NCBI GenBank assembly: GCA_002633005.1
Contig: NMRA01000297.1
Location: 338,993 to 402,992 of the forward strand
Length of the DNA: 64,000 bases
DNA from: Phoronis australis
Lineage: Eukaryota > Phoronida > Phoronidae
Direction of reading: 5' to 3'
In this document: positions 25,050 to 35,222 of the stretch, piece by piece
Layout of the letters: each line of letters begins with the position of its first letter
How positions within the stretch are numbered: position 1 is the stretch's first letter
The notes under the pieces: generated by a model
Told to the model about the DNA's origin: nothing
Databases searched by the model: none
The model's input: only the letters and a program-made list of their open reading frames with translations
Program-made: the position numbers and the translations under genes

Positions 25050-25480
25050 AACTATTTAAGATAATGACATGTAGTAAATCCTTGTTTTGCTAAAACGACT
25101 GTAACGTGCAAGGTTAGTGTCGTTTAACTCTCAGATTTTGGATGAACAAGTCTCGGTCTCTAGCTCTACATGTTGATATTAGTTTCCCGAAGAGTTTGTC
25201 AGCAAAACAACCCGGGCGGTGAGAAATTTCGAGTTCTAGTGTAGCTTGACACTCAGAGGCACTAGTAGCATTTTGACGATAGTTTCCATACAGCTCGCTG
25301 GCTGGCTAAAAGTCAGTTTACATGTACACTCACTTTACAAGTGAAACACAAGCCGTTCAAGTGAAAAACAATTTAATGAGCGCCATTTTCTTGCATTATT
25401 CTTCAGCTCTTGTAGGAAAGAAAAGTTTGTCGTGCACCTGCAAGTAGCGCACTGGCGTCATGCAGGCGTGCTGTTTTCTT
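25050..25480. repeat. Composite repeat, S module copies 4 (+) and 5 (-)
   Basis: The first part (about 25080-25325, plus sense) carries AACGACTGTAACGTGCAAGG, TACATGTTGATA and GACGATAGTTTCCATACAGC blocks like 16300-16510. The second part (about 25325-25480) is in the opposite sense and resembles 12300-12430 (AAGTGAAAAACA, then a CTTGCATTATTCTTC block). The two halves therefore form a loose inverted pair just left of the Polinton. Confidence 0.5.
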
Positions 25481-25575
25481 GATTTGTGCGGCATCTTTCG
25501 GAAATTCATACCAAGTTCACCGTTCGATACAAGTGATAGATATAATTAAGCTGTTCACGTATTTAGAGTATTTGC

Positions 25576-25581
25576 AATGTC
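25576..25581. repeat. Left target-site duplication of the Polinton
   Basis: AATGTC directly precedes the AGTAGTATAG terminus. The same six bases follow the right end at 34564-34569. Six-base duplications are the usual product of Polinton/Maverick integration. Confidence 0.9.
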
Positions 25582-26375
25582 AGTAGTATAGTAAGTCATT
25601 TAAGCGCTCTGTTTGTGAGGCTCCTCGGTCAAAGGTCATATGTCAAAGACCAAAGGTCACAAAGGTCAAGTGTGGCGAGTGCAACCGGAAGGTTCGTCAT
25701 CTTCTTACTGGAAGGAAGTGTCAATTACATCACACCTCATTACGTAATAGGTTTAATTGAACCCGTTAAAGAGGCTCCTCGATTCAATGTCAAGGTTATG
25801 CTTGTAACCGGAAGCGGTCTGTAAACCGAAAGCTCGACTTGGAAATCACGTGACTGCTGACGTGATCAGTCAGGTTATGGCGTGGCCCCGTTCATCACCC
25901 GGATGTTCTGACCCTAAAAAGACGTTGTTTGTTCAACGGATAGAGAGCCGAAACAAAATAGGGATTACCGTGCTGAATAAAAACGAAAGGTGGATTACCT
26001 TATTTCGCGTGCGGCAGGTGTCGTAGTTGTAGTATTCGTTTGGTTCTCTCTCCTTTCTCAACAACAAAAAATGTACACTCTCATCTCTCAACAACAGATG
26101 TCGAGTATAGCTATCCCAGGTACCAACGGTATTAAATTAACGATACTAGTAATAAGACCCTTTGATATTCCTCGCTTGTCGGTTTCATTTCTTGGCCGTA
26201 CTAATCCTGGTACCGTCTTAGTCTTTACAGCTAAAATGCGATTGACCGTAGTCCGCCCCACGTAATACGTTTTAGAGCAAAGCGCGATGCAATAGTCCCC
26301 TTCAAATTCCAACTTCAATGAAGCGGCGTGAGCGCAGTATTTTCCTCTGTGCTTCACTGCTGTGGGTCTAAACAC
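25582..26375 (+). repeat. Left terminal inverted repeat of the Polinton
   Basis: From 25582 to about 26150 it matches, inverted, 34563 back to about 34000. Shared blocks include GAGGCTCCTCGGTCAAAGGT, TTACGTAAT, GATTACCTTATTTCGCG and GGTATTAAATTAACGAT. The similarity then skips about 0.3 kb of the right arm and resumes at 26160-26375 with the 3' part of the polymerase gene. Substitutions and small indels are scattered throughout, so the two arms have diverged since insertion. Confidence 0.88.
26150..26375 (-). pseudogene. Duplicated 3' fragment of Polinton polymerase B
   Basis: The minus strand encodes KLEFEGDYC followed by a GRTTVNRILA stretch. This matches the C-terminal part of the plus-strand polymerase at about 33590-33720, including the conserved EGDY segment, after which the frame decays. 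It is an inverted copy sitting inside the left terminal repeat. It cannot make a functional protein. It shows that the terminal repeat was extended into coding sequence, or that the left arm was copied from the right one, with loss of 33720-34010. Confidence 0.75.
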
Positions 26376-27450
26376 AGGTCACATAAATTAACGTATTCGG
26401 TAACAAAAGTGTTTTTAAATAAGTTTTCTTCAGTTACAGTATTTTCCTCTGTCTCAGACGAGACACATGTCCCATCAATTAACCCGTTTGATTAGATAAG
26501 GCTCTTGCGTCATTTTCACTTACTGGCACACGTCTTTTTGCTGGGTCAATTAATTACATTTTGAACCAAGCTGACTTTTAATTACGCCATAAGAAACCTT
26601 TTTTAAACGTGTATTTGTAATGAAGGACATTGTAACACGCCGTAACTGGATCGCACATGTTTGTGTAAATGAACGAGGAGTTGGGGCAAGCCCACGATGT
26701 CTGTATTATTTTCAAGTAAATCCTGTTCGCTTGTCGCAGGTCCGCTGCCTAGACACATAAGAAGCCCCTGGATTTTCTCAAATTAGTTCAAGGAACTGTA
26801 AGAGGCTATATCCGACGTTAGCTGCAAGAGGCCGACGAGTGCACAGAATGTATTATGTCATTACATTAATTTCATTCTTCTGAGTTCTCCACGCTCCTAT
26901 ATTTGGTAATACGAGATTGGACCTGTGATATGAATATGCATCACGTCGCCGAATGCATGAAACCAACGGTACGGATTCAAACGCTGTATATTCTCTATCT
27001 ACACAAAGAGAGATTCCAAAGTGAGGACCAGTATATTTTCGGTAAGTGATCCCATTCTGTCTCTAAGACGAGCGTTTGAAATTTCATTTCCTTAAGCCGT
27101 CTGTTAGGAAGATTCTTTTAATTCCGTTTAGCGTACACGGTATCAAGTCGGAATCCAACCATTCGTTGTTTTGGACCAACCGTCTGTACTGAATATTCAT
27201 TCAAAACCTTTTTATATACACGTTTTTTGTTTTCTTATGTTTATTAATTTTTTTGTTTCAATTTTTATTTTGTAGGTTATTCATCCTCTGAAGTTATCTA
27301 AAAGTTTTGTACCAACACTACCTCTGTGGTAAGTTTATTATAAACAGTTCCTAATATTCCAATATTTGATTATTTTATTTTTCGTAAACAAACACGAATA
27401 CACGCCGTCTATTAAAGTAGAGAAGCAACCGGATCGAATTTATCGGTTTC
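26376..27450. other. Polinton interior without recognisable gene
   Basis: About 1.1 kb with no long frame on either strand. A T-rich tract lies at 27215-27270. In complete Polintons this arm would carry structural or integration genes. No remnant of a chromodomain integrase or capsid motif could be read. Confidence 0.45.
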
Positions 27451-27457
27451 AGAAGAA

Positions 27458-27930
27458 GTGGCGATGAGGCAAGTAAGGGGAAGACCCCAGCGCAAAAAGG
27501 CATCCTTCACACAGCCAACGACTCGAAATTGTGGGTCGACCTTGCCGGTCACCAGTCATCCTTCCCACAGCACATTGTCCAGACCGCCCAGCGCCCTGAC
27601 TTGGTTCTTTATTCGGACAGTTCTCACCAGATCATCCTGATCGAGCTCACTATTCCGTGGGAGAGTAGGGTAGAAGAGGCACATGAGCAGAAGAACATGA
27701 AATATACAGATCTGAGGAGTGACTGCCACGTTAACGGCTGGAGGTGTTGGACTTTTTCTGTGGAGGTTGGCTGCTGTGGTTTTCCGGCCAGCTTGGTTAC
27801 TGCTATGGCAAGGTCTCTGGGAAAGAAGGTTCTTCTACGCGATGTGGCCACCGAAGCTGAACAGGCATCTTGTTGGATATGGATGAAGCACCAACAGCAA
27901 TACCATCAACAACCGTCAGGCAGAGCCTGA
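27458..27930 (+). pseudogene. C-terminal domain of a retrotransposon protein
   Basis: The main frame (27529-27930, with earlier codons of the same protein reading in part in an overlapping frame) contains QRPDLVLYS, then LIELTIPWESRVEEAHEQK, then KYTDL and VEVGCCGF. This order matches a conserved domain found after the reverse transcriptase in many cnidarian and fish retrotransposon proteins. The PD...ExT spacing resembles a PD-(D/E)XK nuclease core. A stop follows at about 27930 and no reverse transcriptase lies upstream. The fragment abuts the broken end of the ATPase gene, so it probably arrived as a truncated insertion in the Polinton. Confidence 0.65.
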
Positions 27931-28040
27931 TCAACTCTGTTGTCCTGCCTACTAGAGATGGTCTTGGTTTAGGGACGAAACCATTAAGGACAGTAGGAGA
28001 CCAACTGAAGATGACGGTTGAGCACAGTTCCATCAAGTGT

Positions 28041-28491
28041 TTAAAGTAAGTTCTTTATCCCGGGGTTTTTAAACAACACAACACTAATAGTGCGCATCTC
28101 TTTGTTTTTAGAAAACAAGTTTTGAACTATCAAAACAACGGAAACCTTTCTATGGTGACTCCCTTTAATAAATAAGTTTGTCACTCTTCCATCCATTTCA
28201 CTCATAATGTCGTCGATCAACACGAGATGTCGCTTGCGTCTATCGAAACTGGAAAGTTCGGGCAACTCTTCTACAAAGTTGACGTGGCTCAAATTAGAAA
28301 ATACGTCTTGGTGCTCTCCGAAACAGTACGTCACAGTGTCCGGAGGAGGATGAATCATCGTAGTGGCATTTTGCAAAAGTCGCATGCTCCACTGAGATTT
28401 TCCACTCGATCTTAGCAGTTTCATTCACCGTCTGTTGTCGCGTAACGTTAGCGCCTCCGTCTATTTCATCTGCTAGGTCGCTTCTGTTCAA
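28041..28491 (-). pseudogene. Polinton packaging ATPase (A32/FtsK-HerA type), truncated
   Basis: The 127-codon frame ending at 28041 carries a Walker A remnant (SSGKS, residues 6-10), a PPPDTVTYCFGEHQ segment, a Walker B strand (HLVLIDDIM, residues 66-74) and the family signature GSHHRKVSVVLIVQNLF (residues 88-104). It ends shortly after VVLFKNP. The first Gly of the P-loop is changed. The presumed N-terminal residues are in an overlapping frame starting at 28491, which implies a frameshift near 28420. The C-terminal part is gone, and the retrotransposon fragment begins beyond it. In Polintons and adintovirus-like elements this ATPase drives genome packaging into the capsid. Here it cannot work. 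Confidence 0.8.
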
Positions 28492-28499
28492 AACTGTCT

Positions 28500-28759
28500 C
28501 CCGTTAAGTAACGCTAGGACCTCGCTAAAAAGCAAGACTTCGCGAGATAACGTGAGATATTGCCGTGCATTTTAAATGAGAACACGTGACTTTGACTAGG
28601 TTTTACCTAGGTCCTAGCGTAGGTCCTAGCGTCTACTGAACGCACGCCTGTTCTTGGCTGTCGGCAGCGTTGTTGGACCAATTCCGTATTTCAAACGTGC
28701 CTTTGTTCTCTGCTCCTTGCGCTGGGTTAAAAACCGGTAGCGTTGGGGGAGCGGTCGCT
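28500..28759. promoter_or_regulatory. Spacer between ATPase and PC4-like genes
   Basis: It contains CCTAGGTCCTAGCG followed by TAGGTCCTAGCG (about 28606-28630), a short direct repeat around an AGGTCCTAGC core, and another AGGACCTCGC upstream. Its position immediately upstream of the minus-strand ATPase start fits a promoter region, but no TATA or initiator could be assigned. Confidence 0.3.
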
Positions 28760-28999
28760 TTACGTTACACTGGCTTTTTCTTTAATTTTTTTCAGGCCTT
28801 CATTAACGATCTCAATGAATCCCTTGAGTTTCTCGTATTCACCTTCAGTGAGGCAGACTCCGGTCTGTGTCGGGAAAAGTGTGCCTAGTCGAGCGTAGTC
28901 TTCGTCATAACGTCGAATGTGTACAACTTTACGACCCTTGAAGTCCTGCACGGTTACAAATATGTTCCTGTCAAGTGGATGCATTTTAGTTTGTTCCAT
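28760..28999 (-). CDS. PC4/p15-like ssDNA-binding transcription cofactor
   Basis: An intact frame encodes about 79 residues if it starts at the internal Met (28999, MEQTKMHPLDRN). The same frame is open to an ATG at 29113. FVTVQDFKGRKVVHIRRYDE, then TGVCLTEGEYEKLKGFI, matches the PC4 C-terminal domain: a curved beta-sheet with a strand-turn 'FKG' start, basic residues on the sheet, and a closing helix (IVNEGLKKIKE). PC4 proteins bind single-stranded DNA and act with RNA polymerase II. The gene sits in the Polinton beside the ATPase and in the same orientation, so it is likely element cargo with a role in transcription or replication. It is the only Polinton gene here without a visible lesion. 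Confidence 0.68.
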   Translation of the reverse strand: MEQTKMHPLDRNIFVTVQDFKGRKVVHIRRYDEDYARLGTLFPTQTGVCLTEGEYEKLKGFIEIVNEGLKKIKEKASVT

Positions 29000-29080
29000 T
29001 CTGTGAAAATATCGTCGAATAATTTGGAATACCGAGACGCTCAATTTATAGGCACTTCTACCCGTTGTAGACAAGCTCAG

Positions 29081-29330
29081 ACACGTTTGGGCAGGCCCGA
29101 CACGCGACATCACTTGAAATTTAATACACGAATATTAACCAATCATGTGCTAACATTTGTGATCACGTGAGTCTAATCGATTTAGACCGTAAACGTTACC
29201 TCAAACACGTTCGGGCACGTTTGGGCAGACCCGACAAACGGAAACTCTCATTTCGCAATACCTAAACATTGACCAATCACATGCTGTTCTTTGCGATACT
29301 AACCGGTTTAGACCGGTTTTTCGTTCGTGC
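29081..29330. promoter_or_regulatory. 136-bp direct repeat upstream of the PC4-like gene
   Basis: CACGTTTGGGCAGGCCCGAC at about 29081 recurs as CACGTTTGGGCAGACCCGAC at about 29217. Each is followed at similar spacing by an ACCAATCA-type block (inverted CCAAT-like) and a TTTAGACCG block. The repeats lie between the minus-strand PC4-like gene and the plus-strand polymerase, a natural position for a divergent promoter. The function is inferred from position only. Confidence 0.5.
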
Positions 29331-29449
29331 ACTTAAAGGTTGCGTTTTGTCAATTTCAGCACATCAAACCGTCTGTAGAAGCGGAGATCACCCGAAAACA
29401 ACAAGTGACCCAAATCAAGACGAAATAAGACACACGACAGGTTAGTGAC

Positions 29450-30028
29450 TTTACACAATGGCTTGCTATCTCGAATTATTGCTTCAGTTAGAGCGAGATA
29501 TGAAAGAAAGGGCCTTTTTACACAAATGTATATAATGGTCAAGACTTACATGGAGGTGTGCGAAAATTGTACGCCTTGTTCTTTTTGACACTAGAAGAGG
29601 ACATGACGAAACTGATTAAAATACTAGAAGAGGAGCGGCAAAGAGACTGTCCATAGGCCATGAACATCATGTATAAACACGTAATCGATTCACAAATGAG
29701 TCGGTTGGCGATCTATCACCTTAATATTACGTGTAGACACCTCTTGCTATCCACAAGGACAACGTTTTATCCAGAAGTCTATGTAAACACGTCAGACTAT
29801 TTGTACATCAATGTGACTATTATGTAGCTAATCGACATTGGATTGAGGCATCTTCGTTTTATGAACGGGAGATGATCGAGGACGACGTTTACAACGACCT
29901 TGTGGAAGGTGACTACAACAGAGCGGACAATCTTTTACGGAATTATGTCGGAGGTGTTGCTTTATGGTATTCAGATTCGTCTTCGGATTGACTTTTATTT
30001 TATTTATATATTTATTTATTTTTCAGCA
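29450..30028 (+). other. Short acidic reading frames ahead of polymerase B
   Basis: A short frame from ATG at about 29457 (MACYLELLLQLERDMKERAF) stops after 26 codons. A second, from an ATG near 29871, encodes about 42 residues with an acidic, Tyr-rich sequence (MIEDDVYNDLVEGDYN) and ends just before the polymerase start. They may be relics of a small Polinton gene or of the polymerase leader. Neither has a recognisable domain. Confidence 0.3.
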
Positions 30029-33000
30029 ATGAAAGAACACTGCAATATTTGTGGAAAGACGTTCCCTAAGCCCCGAGGCCTGCAACAACATCGTCGAAGG
30101 GCTCACGGGGGGAGCACGCTTACTAATTTTGTGGCATGACCTTCAGCCGAAGGGATAGAGTGTCGAGAGACAGTGATGCGGTCAAAATGAGCATGGCGGC
30201 TCCCAACGCGACTCTACCTTCAGCGCAGCGTCTACGTCATCGCCAGAAAATAACGTCATCGCTGAAGATCCGAACGTATCACGAATTCCCAAAAACATCG
30301 ATCTGCGAGAAGACCTAATGATGGTATTTAGACAACAGACTGTTGTATATAAATTAAATTTTTCTTACGGTTTCATTTTGAGAAACCAGGAAAACAACGA
30401 ACTCCGGTAGTTTCACGCTAGTTTGAACAATAACTCGTTCTTGGATGAACCCCTTGTTGTGAAGCGAGAACGAGATCATCTGGACGTTTTGTTTTCCATT
30501 CTAGGTGACCTGGACGTTCTAGAATTGGTGAGACAACGACGACCCACGTCGAGATAGATCGTTGAACTCGTTACCAAATTAACTGTTTACGTAACGCACA
30601 TGATTGATCACCCCATCGGCGCACCCGTTTCGCTTCCATCATACCTTGTACATAATAAAGGCATGTGGGCGATGACAACCGACGCATACGAGAAACACGA
30701 CGATCGATTGTGTTTCTTTCGCTGTCTGGCCGCTCATCGACTGCGGTCTCGGAAGGTTTGCAGAATTTAACCAAACAACTTTTCAACAAATATCATCGTC
30801 ATAAAGGTATTCCATCGAATTAGTTTCAAGACGTTTTCCTGGGGGATGTTTTCGAAATACAAAACGTATTCCAAATTAGAATCTACGTGTACGAGTTGGA
30901 AGAATCCGAAGACGGGTGTCACAGCTCGCGTGCTTTGTGGAGCCCATCGCCAGTTTGACGACAAACTATTTCTCAACTTGTACGAATACCACTTTTCGTA
31001 CATTCACGACATCAAAAAGTATTGTAGGTCTTACCAATGCAATCTCTGTAGTTCGTTTTGGAGTACCGCGTCGGAAGTATCTAGACACCAACAAACGTGC
31101 GAAAACAGTGTGAGACACGTTTTTCCTGGGAAAGCGTACGCAGTACCACTAACAGTTTTCGAGAAACTGGAAGAAGAGGGATACGTCGCTCCCGAAAGCG
31201 ATCGCTACTACCCCTACAGGGCGGCGTTTGATATAGAGACATTCATTCGGAGGTCCTAAACTAACCTGGGAAAGAGAACACGAGGTTATCAGCGTTTCTG
31301 TGGCCTGTAACGTCGACGGGTTTGAAGATCAGCTGTGTTTTGTTTCTAACGGTGACCCCAAAGAAGTGGTGAGAAAAATGATTCAAAATCTTGTCGTCAT
31401 TAGTGACCAGGCATGCCGCCTACAAAGAGAGAAGTTTGTGTGGGTCTTTGAAGAAATTCAAGAGACGGTTCGTGGGGATGTAGCAGACAACGCCGAGGTG
31501 GACGACGTTGACAAAGACGGGGAAACCGAAGATAAACCTCCTCGTCACTTCCTGCAAGACTGGCCGTCGATATTGATCATTACCTCAAACACTTTTCGAC
31601 GGTACGGTTGATTTCAATTCGGGAAATTACGATCTGAATACCATGAAGAATCGGTTTTTTCCAATACTGTTATCAATGCAAGATTTGAGGTTCGTGATCA
31701 AGTGCAACAATATTTTTATGTGCTTAGCAACATATCAACTTAAATTTCTCGACATTGTCAGTTACTTGGCCCCGGGTGGTAGCTATGCAAATTTTTGATG
31801 GCCCGCGAGACGAGAAAGATTTCTTTCCCTATGAGCACGTGAATAACTGGGGTAAACTAGAGGAATCGCTTCTACCACCGCAAGCGGTATTTTACAGCAG
31901 TTTGAAAGGGGAGGAGATAAGCGATGCCCTCTTTCTGAGGGCATAGAAAGACAACAATATGAAGAGTCTGAAAGATTTTTTGGTGTGGTACAATAACAAA
32001 GATACCGGGCCGGTCCTGGAAGCCGTCGATACCATGGCGGCAATCTACAGGTAAAAGGGCGTCGAACTCTTCAAGGATGGAATAAGCGTGCCCGGACTGA
32101 CCATGAAAATTCTCTTCAAAAACGTATTCTTTACGCTCTTTGAGGAAAAACACAAAGACTTGTATTATACCTTCAAATAGAATATCGTCGGAGGTCCTAG
32201 TATTGTTTTCCAAAGATACCACGAAAAGGGAAAGACGTTTATACGCCAACGGGAGATGAAGAAAGCGGGAAAAATACCAAAGACAGTGTCAAAGATTCTG
32301 GGTTTCGATGTAAATGCTCTTTACCTTCGCAGCATTATGAACGAGCAACCGACCGCACCATTTATTCGTCGTAGGCAAGAAAATAATTTCCAAGAGAATT
32401 TTTCCCACCTTAACGCGCGAAAGGCAACGGCTTGGTTAGATTACGTAGGCTGGCAACGAGGAATCCGTATCCGTCACCAGTTCAACAGGGTTGAAAAAGG
32501 GTGGGTCAGCATCGTATTCCAGTGGATGGTTTCTGTCGTCAGTCGCACAAGGTGTTCCAATTCCAAGGATGTTACTGGCACGACCACGAATGACGTCTCA
32601 CGAGAAACGACGACGGAACTCCGAGGACGAGGAACGAAACTCGAAACGTCGCCAGAAAAATGAGAGACTAAATCATCGATCAAGGCTTTGATTACGAAGA
32701 GATTTGGGAATGTGAATTTGAGGATTTGAAACGGCAAGACGTACCCTACATTCTTTTCTCAGAAGACGAGTGTTGTCCACGGTACTCTGTTCTGGGTTGT
32801 GAAATGTGATATCGAAGTACCGAAGCATCTGAGAGAGCACATTTCAGAAATGCAGCCGATATTCAAGAATGTAGACATCACCAGAGACGACGTAGGAGAA
32901 TTTATACGGGAGCATGCCGAGAGAAACAACATAATGAGCCGATCACGACGATCTCTGGTGGTAAGTTTCTTCGGTAAGAAATCCTGTTGGCAACCCCACT

Positions 33001-33878
33001 TCTGAAATGGTGTTTGGGACACGGTCTGGAGATAAAAAACGTCTATCAAGTGTTCGAATTTGCTCCCGTAAAATGCTTCGAACATTTTGGTGAGGAAGTC
33101 AGCGACGCTAGGCGGGAAGGGAACAAAGACAAAAACCAAGCGATTGTGGCGCAGACGATGAAGCTCATAGGGAACAGCGCATATAGTAAGACGGTAATGA
33201 ACCAAGAAAGGCACCGTGACGTGAAGTCTGGCGGAGAGGAGAAGTCCAGTTCCCGGAATGCAGACACGTCAACTACATCGGGGACGGAATCTACGAATTG
33301 GAGATGAAACCTGAGCCTGCCGCTTCAAGTAGGCTTCTTTGTTTAACAGTGCGCAAAGTTGCGCATGTTGGAATTTTACTACGACTTCCTGTTAAGATTC
33401 GTCGACAGATCCGATTTCGACTATTGCGAAATGGACTCAGACTTGGCGTACAGGGCTATATCCGGTAACTGTCTAGAGGACGTGATTAAACCAGACATGC
33501 GTGCAGCTTTCTTCAGGGAAAAACATGTTTGGTTTCCTCGAACGGACACGGAAGAAAATGACACGTACGACACGCGCACGCCCGGCTTATTGAAACTGGA
33601 ATTTGAAGGGGACTACTGCGTATTACGTGGGGACGGACGACAGTCAATCGCATTTTAGCTCTAAAGGAGTACAACGACATAGTAATGAAATTGACAAAGC
33701 GAGTTATCTCAAAGTGTTGCAGACCACGAAGAGTAGCTCAGCCCTCAACAAAGGATTTTGGTTAGGCGGCGATAACACTATGTATACCTAACTGCATAAG
33801 AGGTGCGCGTTCACCTACTTTTATCCCAAAAGACAAGTGTTCGCCGGCGGCGTGACCACTGGACCTTTGAACATTTAA
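30029..33878 (+). pseudogene. Protein-primed DNA polymerase B of the Polinton, broken
   Basis: Family motifs occur in order over 3.85 kb, close to the usual 1,100-1,300 codons. They are an N-terminal C2H2 finger (CNICGKTF, 30041 on), a second Cys/His finger (about 31033-31101), Exo I FDIET (about 31227-31241), Exo II FNSGNYDLN (about 31613), Exo III FLDIVSYLAPG (about 31745), Pol A GFDVNALYL (about 32301), Pol B KLIGNSAYSKT (about 33161) and Pol C with DSD (33434-33442). The C-terminal tail ends at TAA 33876-33878. At least eight frame changes or stops separate these blocks, so no functional enzyme is encoded. In intact elements this polymerase replicates the linear element using a terminal protein primer. 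Its 3' end is duplicated in the left terminal repeat. Confidence 0.9.
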
Positions 33879-33989
33879 TTCGGACAAATTGCTATTAATA
33901 ATAAACTACTTTTACGGATAACGGTGTCTTAAACGTCTGGATGTTTTTGTATTGTATTCTAAAGTATTTTGGTATTAATACACGTTTAA

Positions 33990-34563
33990 ACATTATAAGA
34001 TTTATGTTATGTTTTAGCTGGTCACGTCTAATTACTAGCATCGTTAATTTAATACCGTCAGTACCTGGGAAAGGTATACGCAACATTTGTTATTAAGAGA
34101 GGAGAGTGTGCAATTTTTTGTTGTTGAGAAAGGAGAGAGAACCAAGGGATACTACATGTGGCGCACGCGAAATAAGGTAATCCACCTTTTGTTTTTATTC
34201 AGCAATGTAATCCCTATTTTTGTTTCGGCTCTCGATCCGTTGAACAAACTCAACGGATTCAACGTTTTTTTAGAGTCAGAACATCGGGTGATGAATGGTG
34301 CCAGGCTCTAACCTGTATGATCACGTCAGCAGTCACGTGAGCTCCATTTCAGCTTCCGGTTACACGCATGACCTTGACCTTGGATCGAAGTGCCTGTCTA
34401 ACAGGTTCAATTAAATCTATTACGTAATGAGGTGTGACGTCATTGACACTTCCTTCCGGTGGGAAGATGACGTCCCTTTCGGTTGCACTCGCCATATTTG
34501 ACTTATGACCTTTGACCGAGGAGCCTCCCAAACTGGGCGCCTCAATGACTATACTATACAACT
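33990..34563 (-). repeat. Right terminal inverted repeat of the Polinton
   Basis: Inverted partner of 25582-26150. It ends ...ATACTATACAACT at 34563, directly before AATGTC. A further inverted match to the left arm, separated by about 0.3 kb of unmatched sequence, lies at about 33590-33720 inside the polymerase gene. Confidence 0.88.
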
Positions 34564-34569
34564 AATGTC
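34564..34569. repeat. Right target-site duplication of the Polinton
   Basis: AATGTC follows the right terminus and is identical to 25576-25581. Confidence 0.9.
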
Positions 34570-34961
34570 TTTACAATATGTATTATTTGTAATACTCAAA
34601 GCTCTCTGTTCAGTCCCCAAGATGTGTTTCATTAATCTTCTTCGATATCAGTAATATTTTTTAACAAAAATACTATTAAAAGTCAGCAGCAGAACGTTTT
34701 TTTTTGTAATAAAAGTTTACAACTTACTATGAAATAGACTGTCACCTAACGACCATTTTTGACGATTCTTTAATCAACTGTTCTTCTTCCACAAACATGC
34801 GCAACGTTCACAAAAAGTTCCCAGATGATTTCATTCCGTTATAAGTTACGGAGTGAACATAGCTTGTAAATCTGCCAGTTTTGTTTTCATGCAGTAAGTT
34901 TTCCAGAATCCGGAAAAAATATATAAAATGATTCCCATAAACGAGTCTTCAGTAATTTCAG

Positions 34962-35222
34962 TGTAAAAATGTTGCACAGCTCGAAAGAAACGCTGTCTTA
35001 AACGGGAAATCATTATACATTTGTAGTACGGCAAACGCTGAGCAAGACAATATCACGCTTACAACGCGGACGTCGTCTTCAGGAAACACCAGCATTTCTT
35101 ACACATCAGATGCCTCAGCCGAGTTCACCATAAATCTTTCGGATTTTCGTGACAGTATCGACACGGACGAGCAATCTGAAAGGAATTCTCCGGAAACATT
35201 GGAAGAAGGTCATCAAGCAGAT
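34962..35222 (+). CDS. Candidate 5' exon of the channel gene
   Basis: An open frame of 87 codons starts after an acceptor (TAATTTCAG ending at 34961) and can end in phase 0 at a GT (35223). That phase fits the next exon at 36626. It encodes a Ser/Thr-rich, then acidic sequence (for example DFRDSIDTDEQSE), which would suit a variable extracellular leader. The donor GTACGC is weak and no signal peptide is seen. It could be unrelated to the channel. Confidence 0.33.

Larger units (their letters stand above)
25582..34563. mobile_element. Polinton/Maverick element, complete ends, decayed genes (8,982 bp)
   Basis: Both ends read inward as AGT(A/T)GTATAGTA, the AG-type terminus expected of Polintons, and are flanked by AATGTC. 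Long terminal inverted repeats follow. Between them are DNA polymerase B on the plus strand (30029-33878), a packaging-ATPase fragment on the minus strand (28041-28424), a PC4-like gene on the minus strand (28760-28999) and a piece of a retrotransposon protein (27529-27930). Polymerase and ATPase carry stops and frameshifts. No integrase, protease or capsid gene could be read. Typical Polintons are 15-20 kb, so about half the usual content is missing. Precise ends and target duplication show that the element, or its shortened form, was inserted as a unit. Confidence 0.9.
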
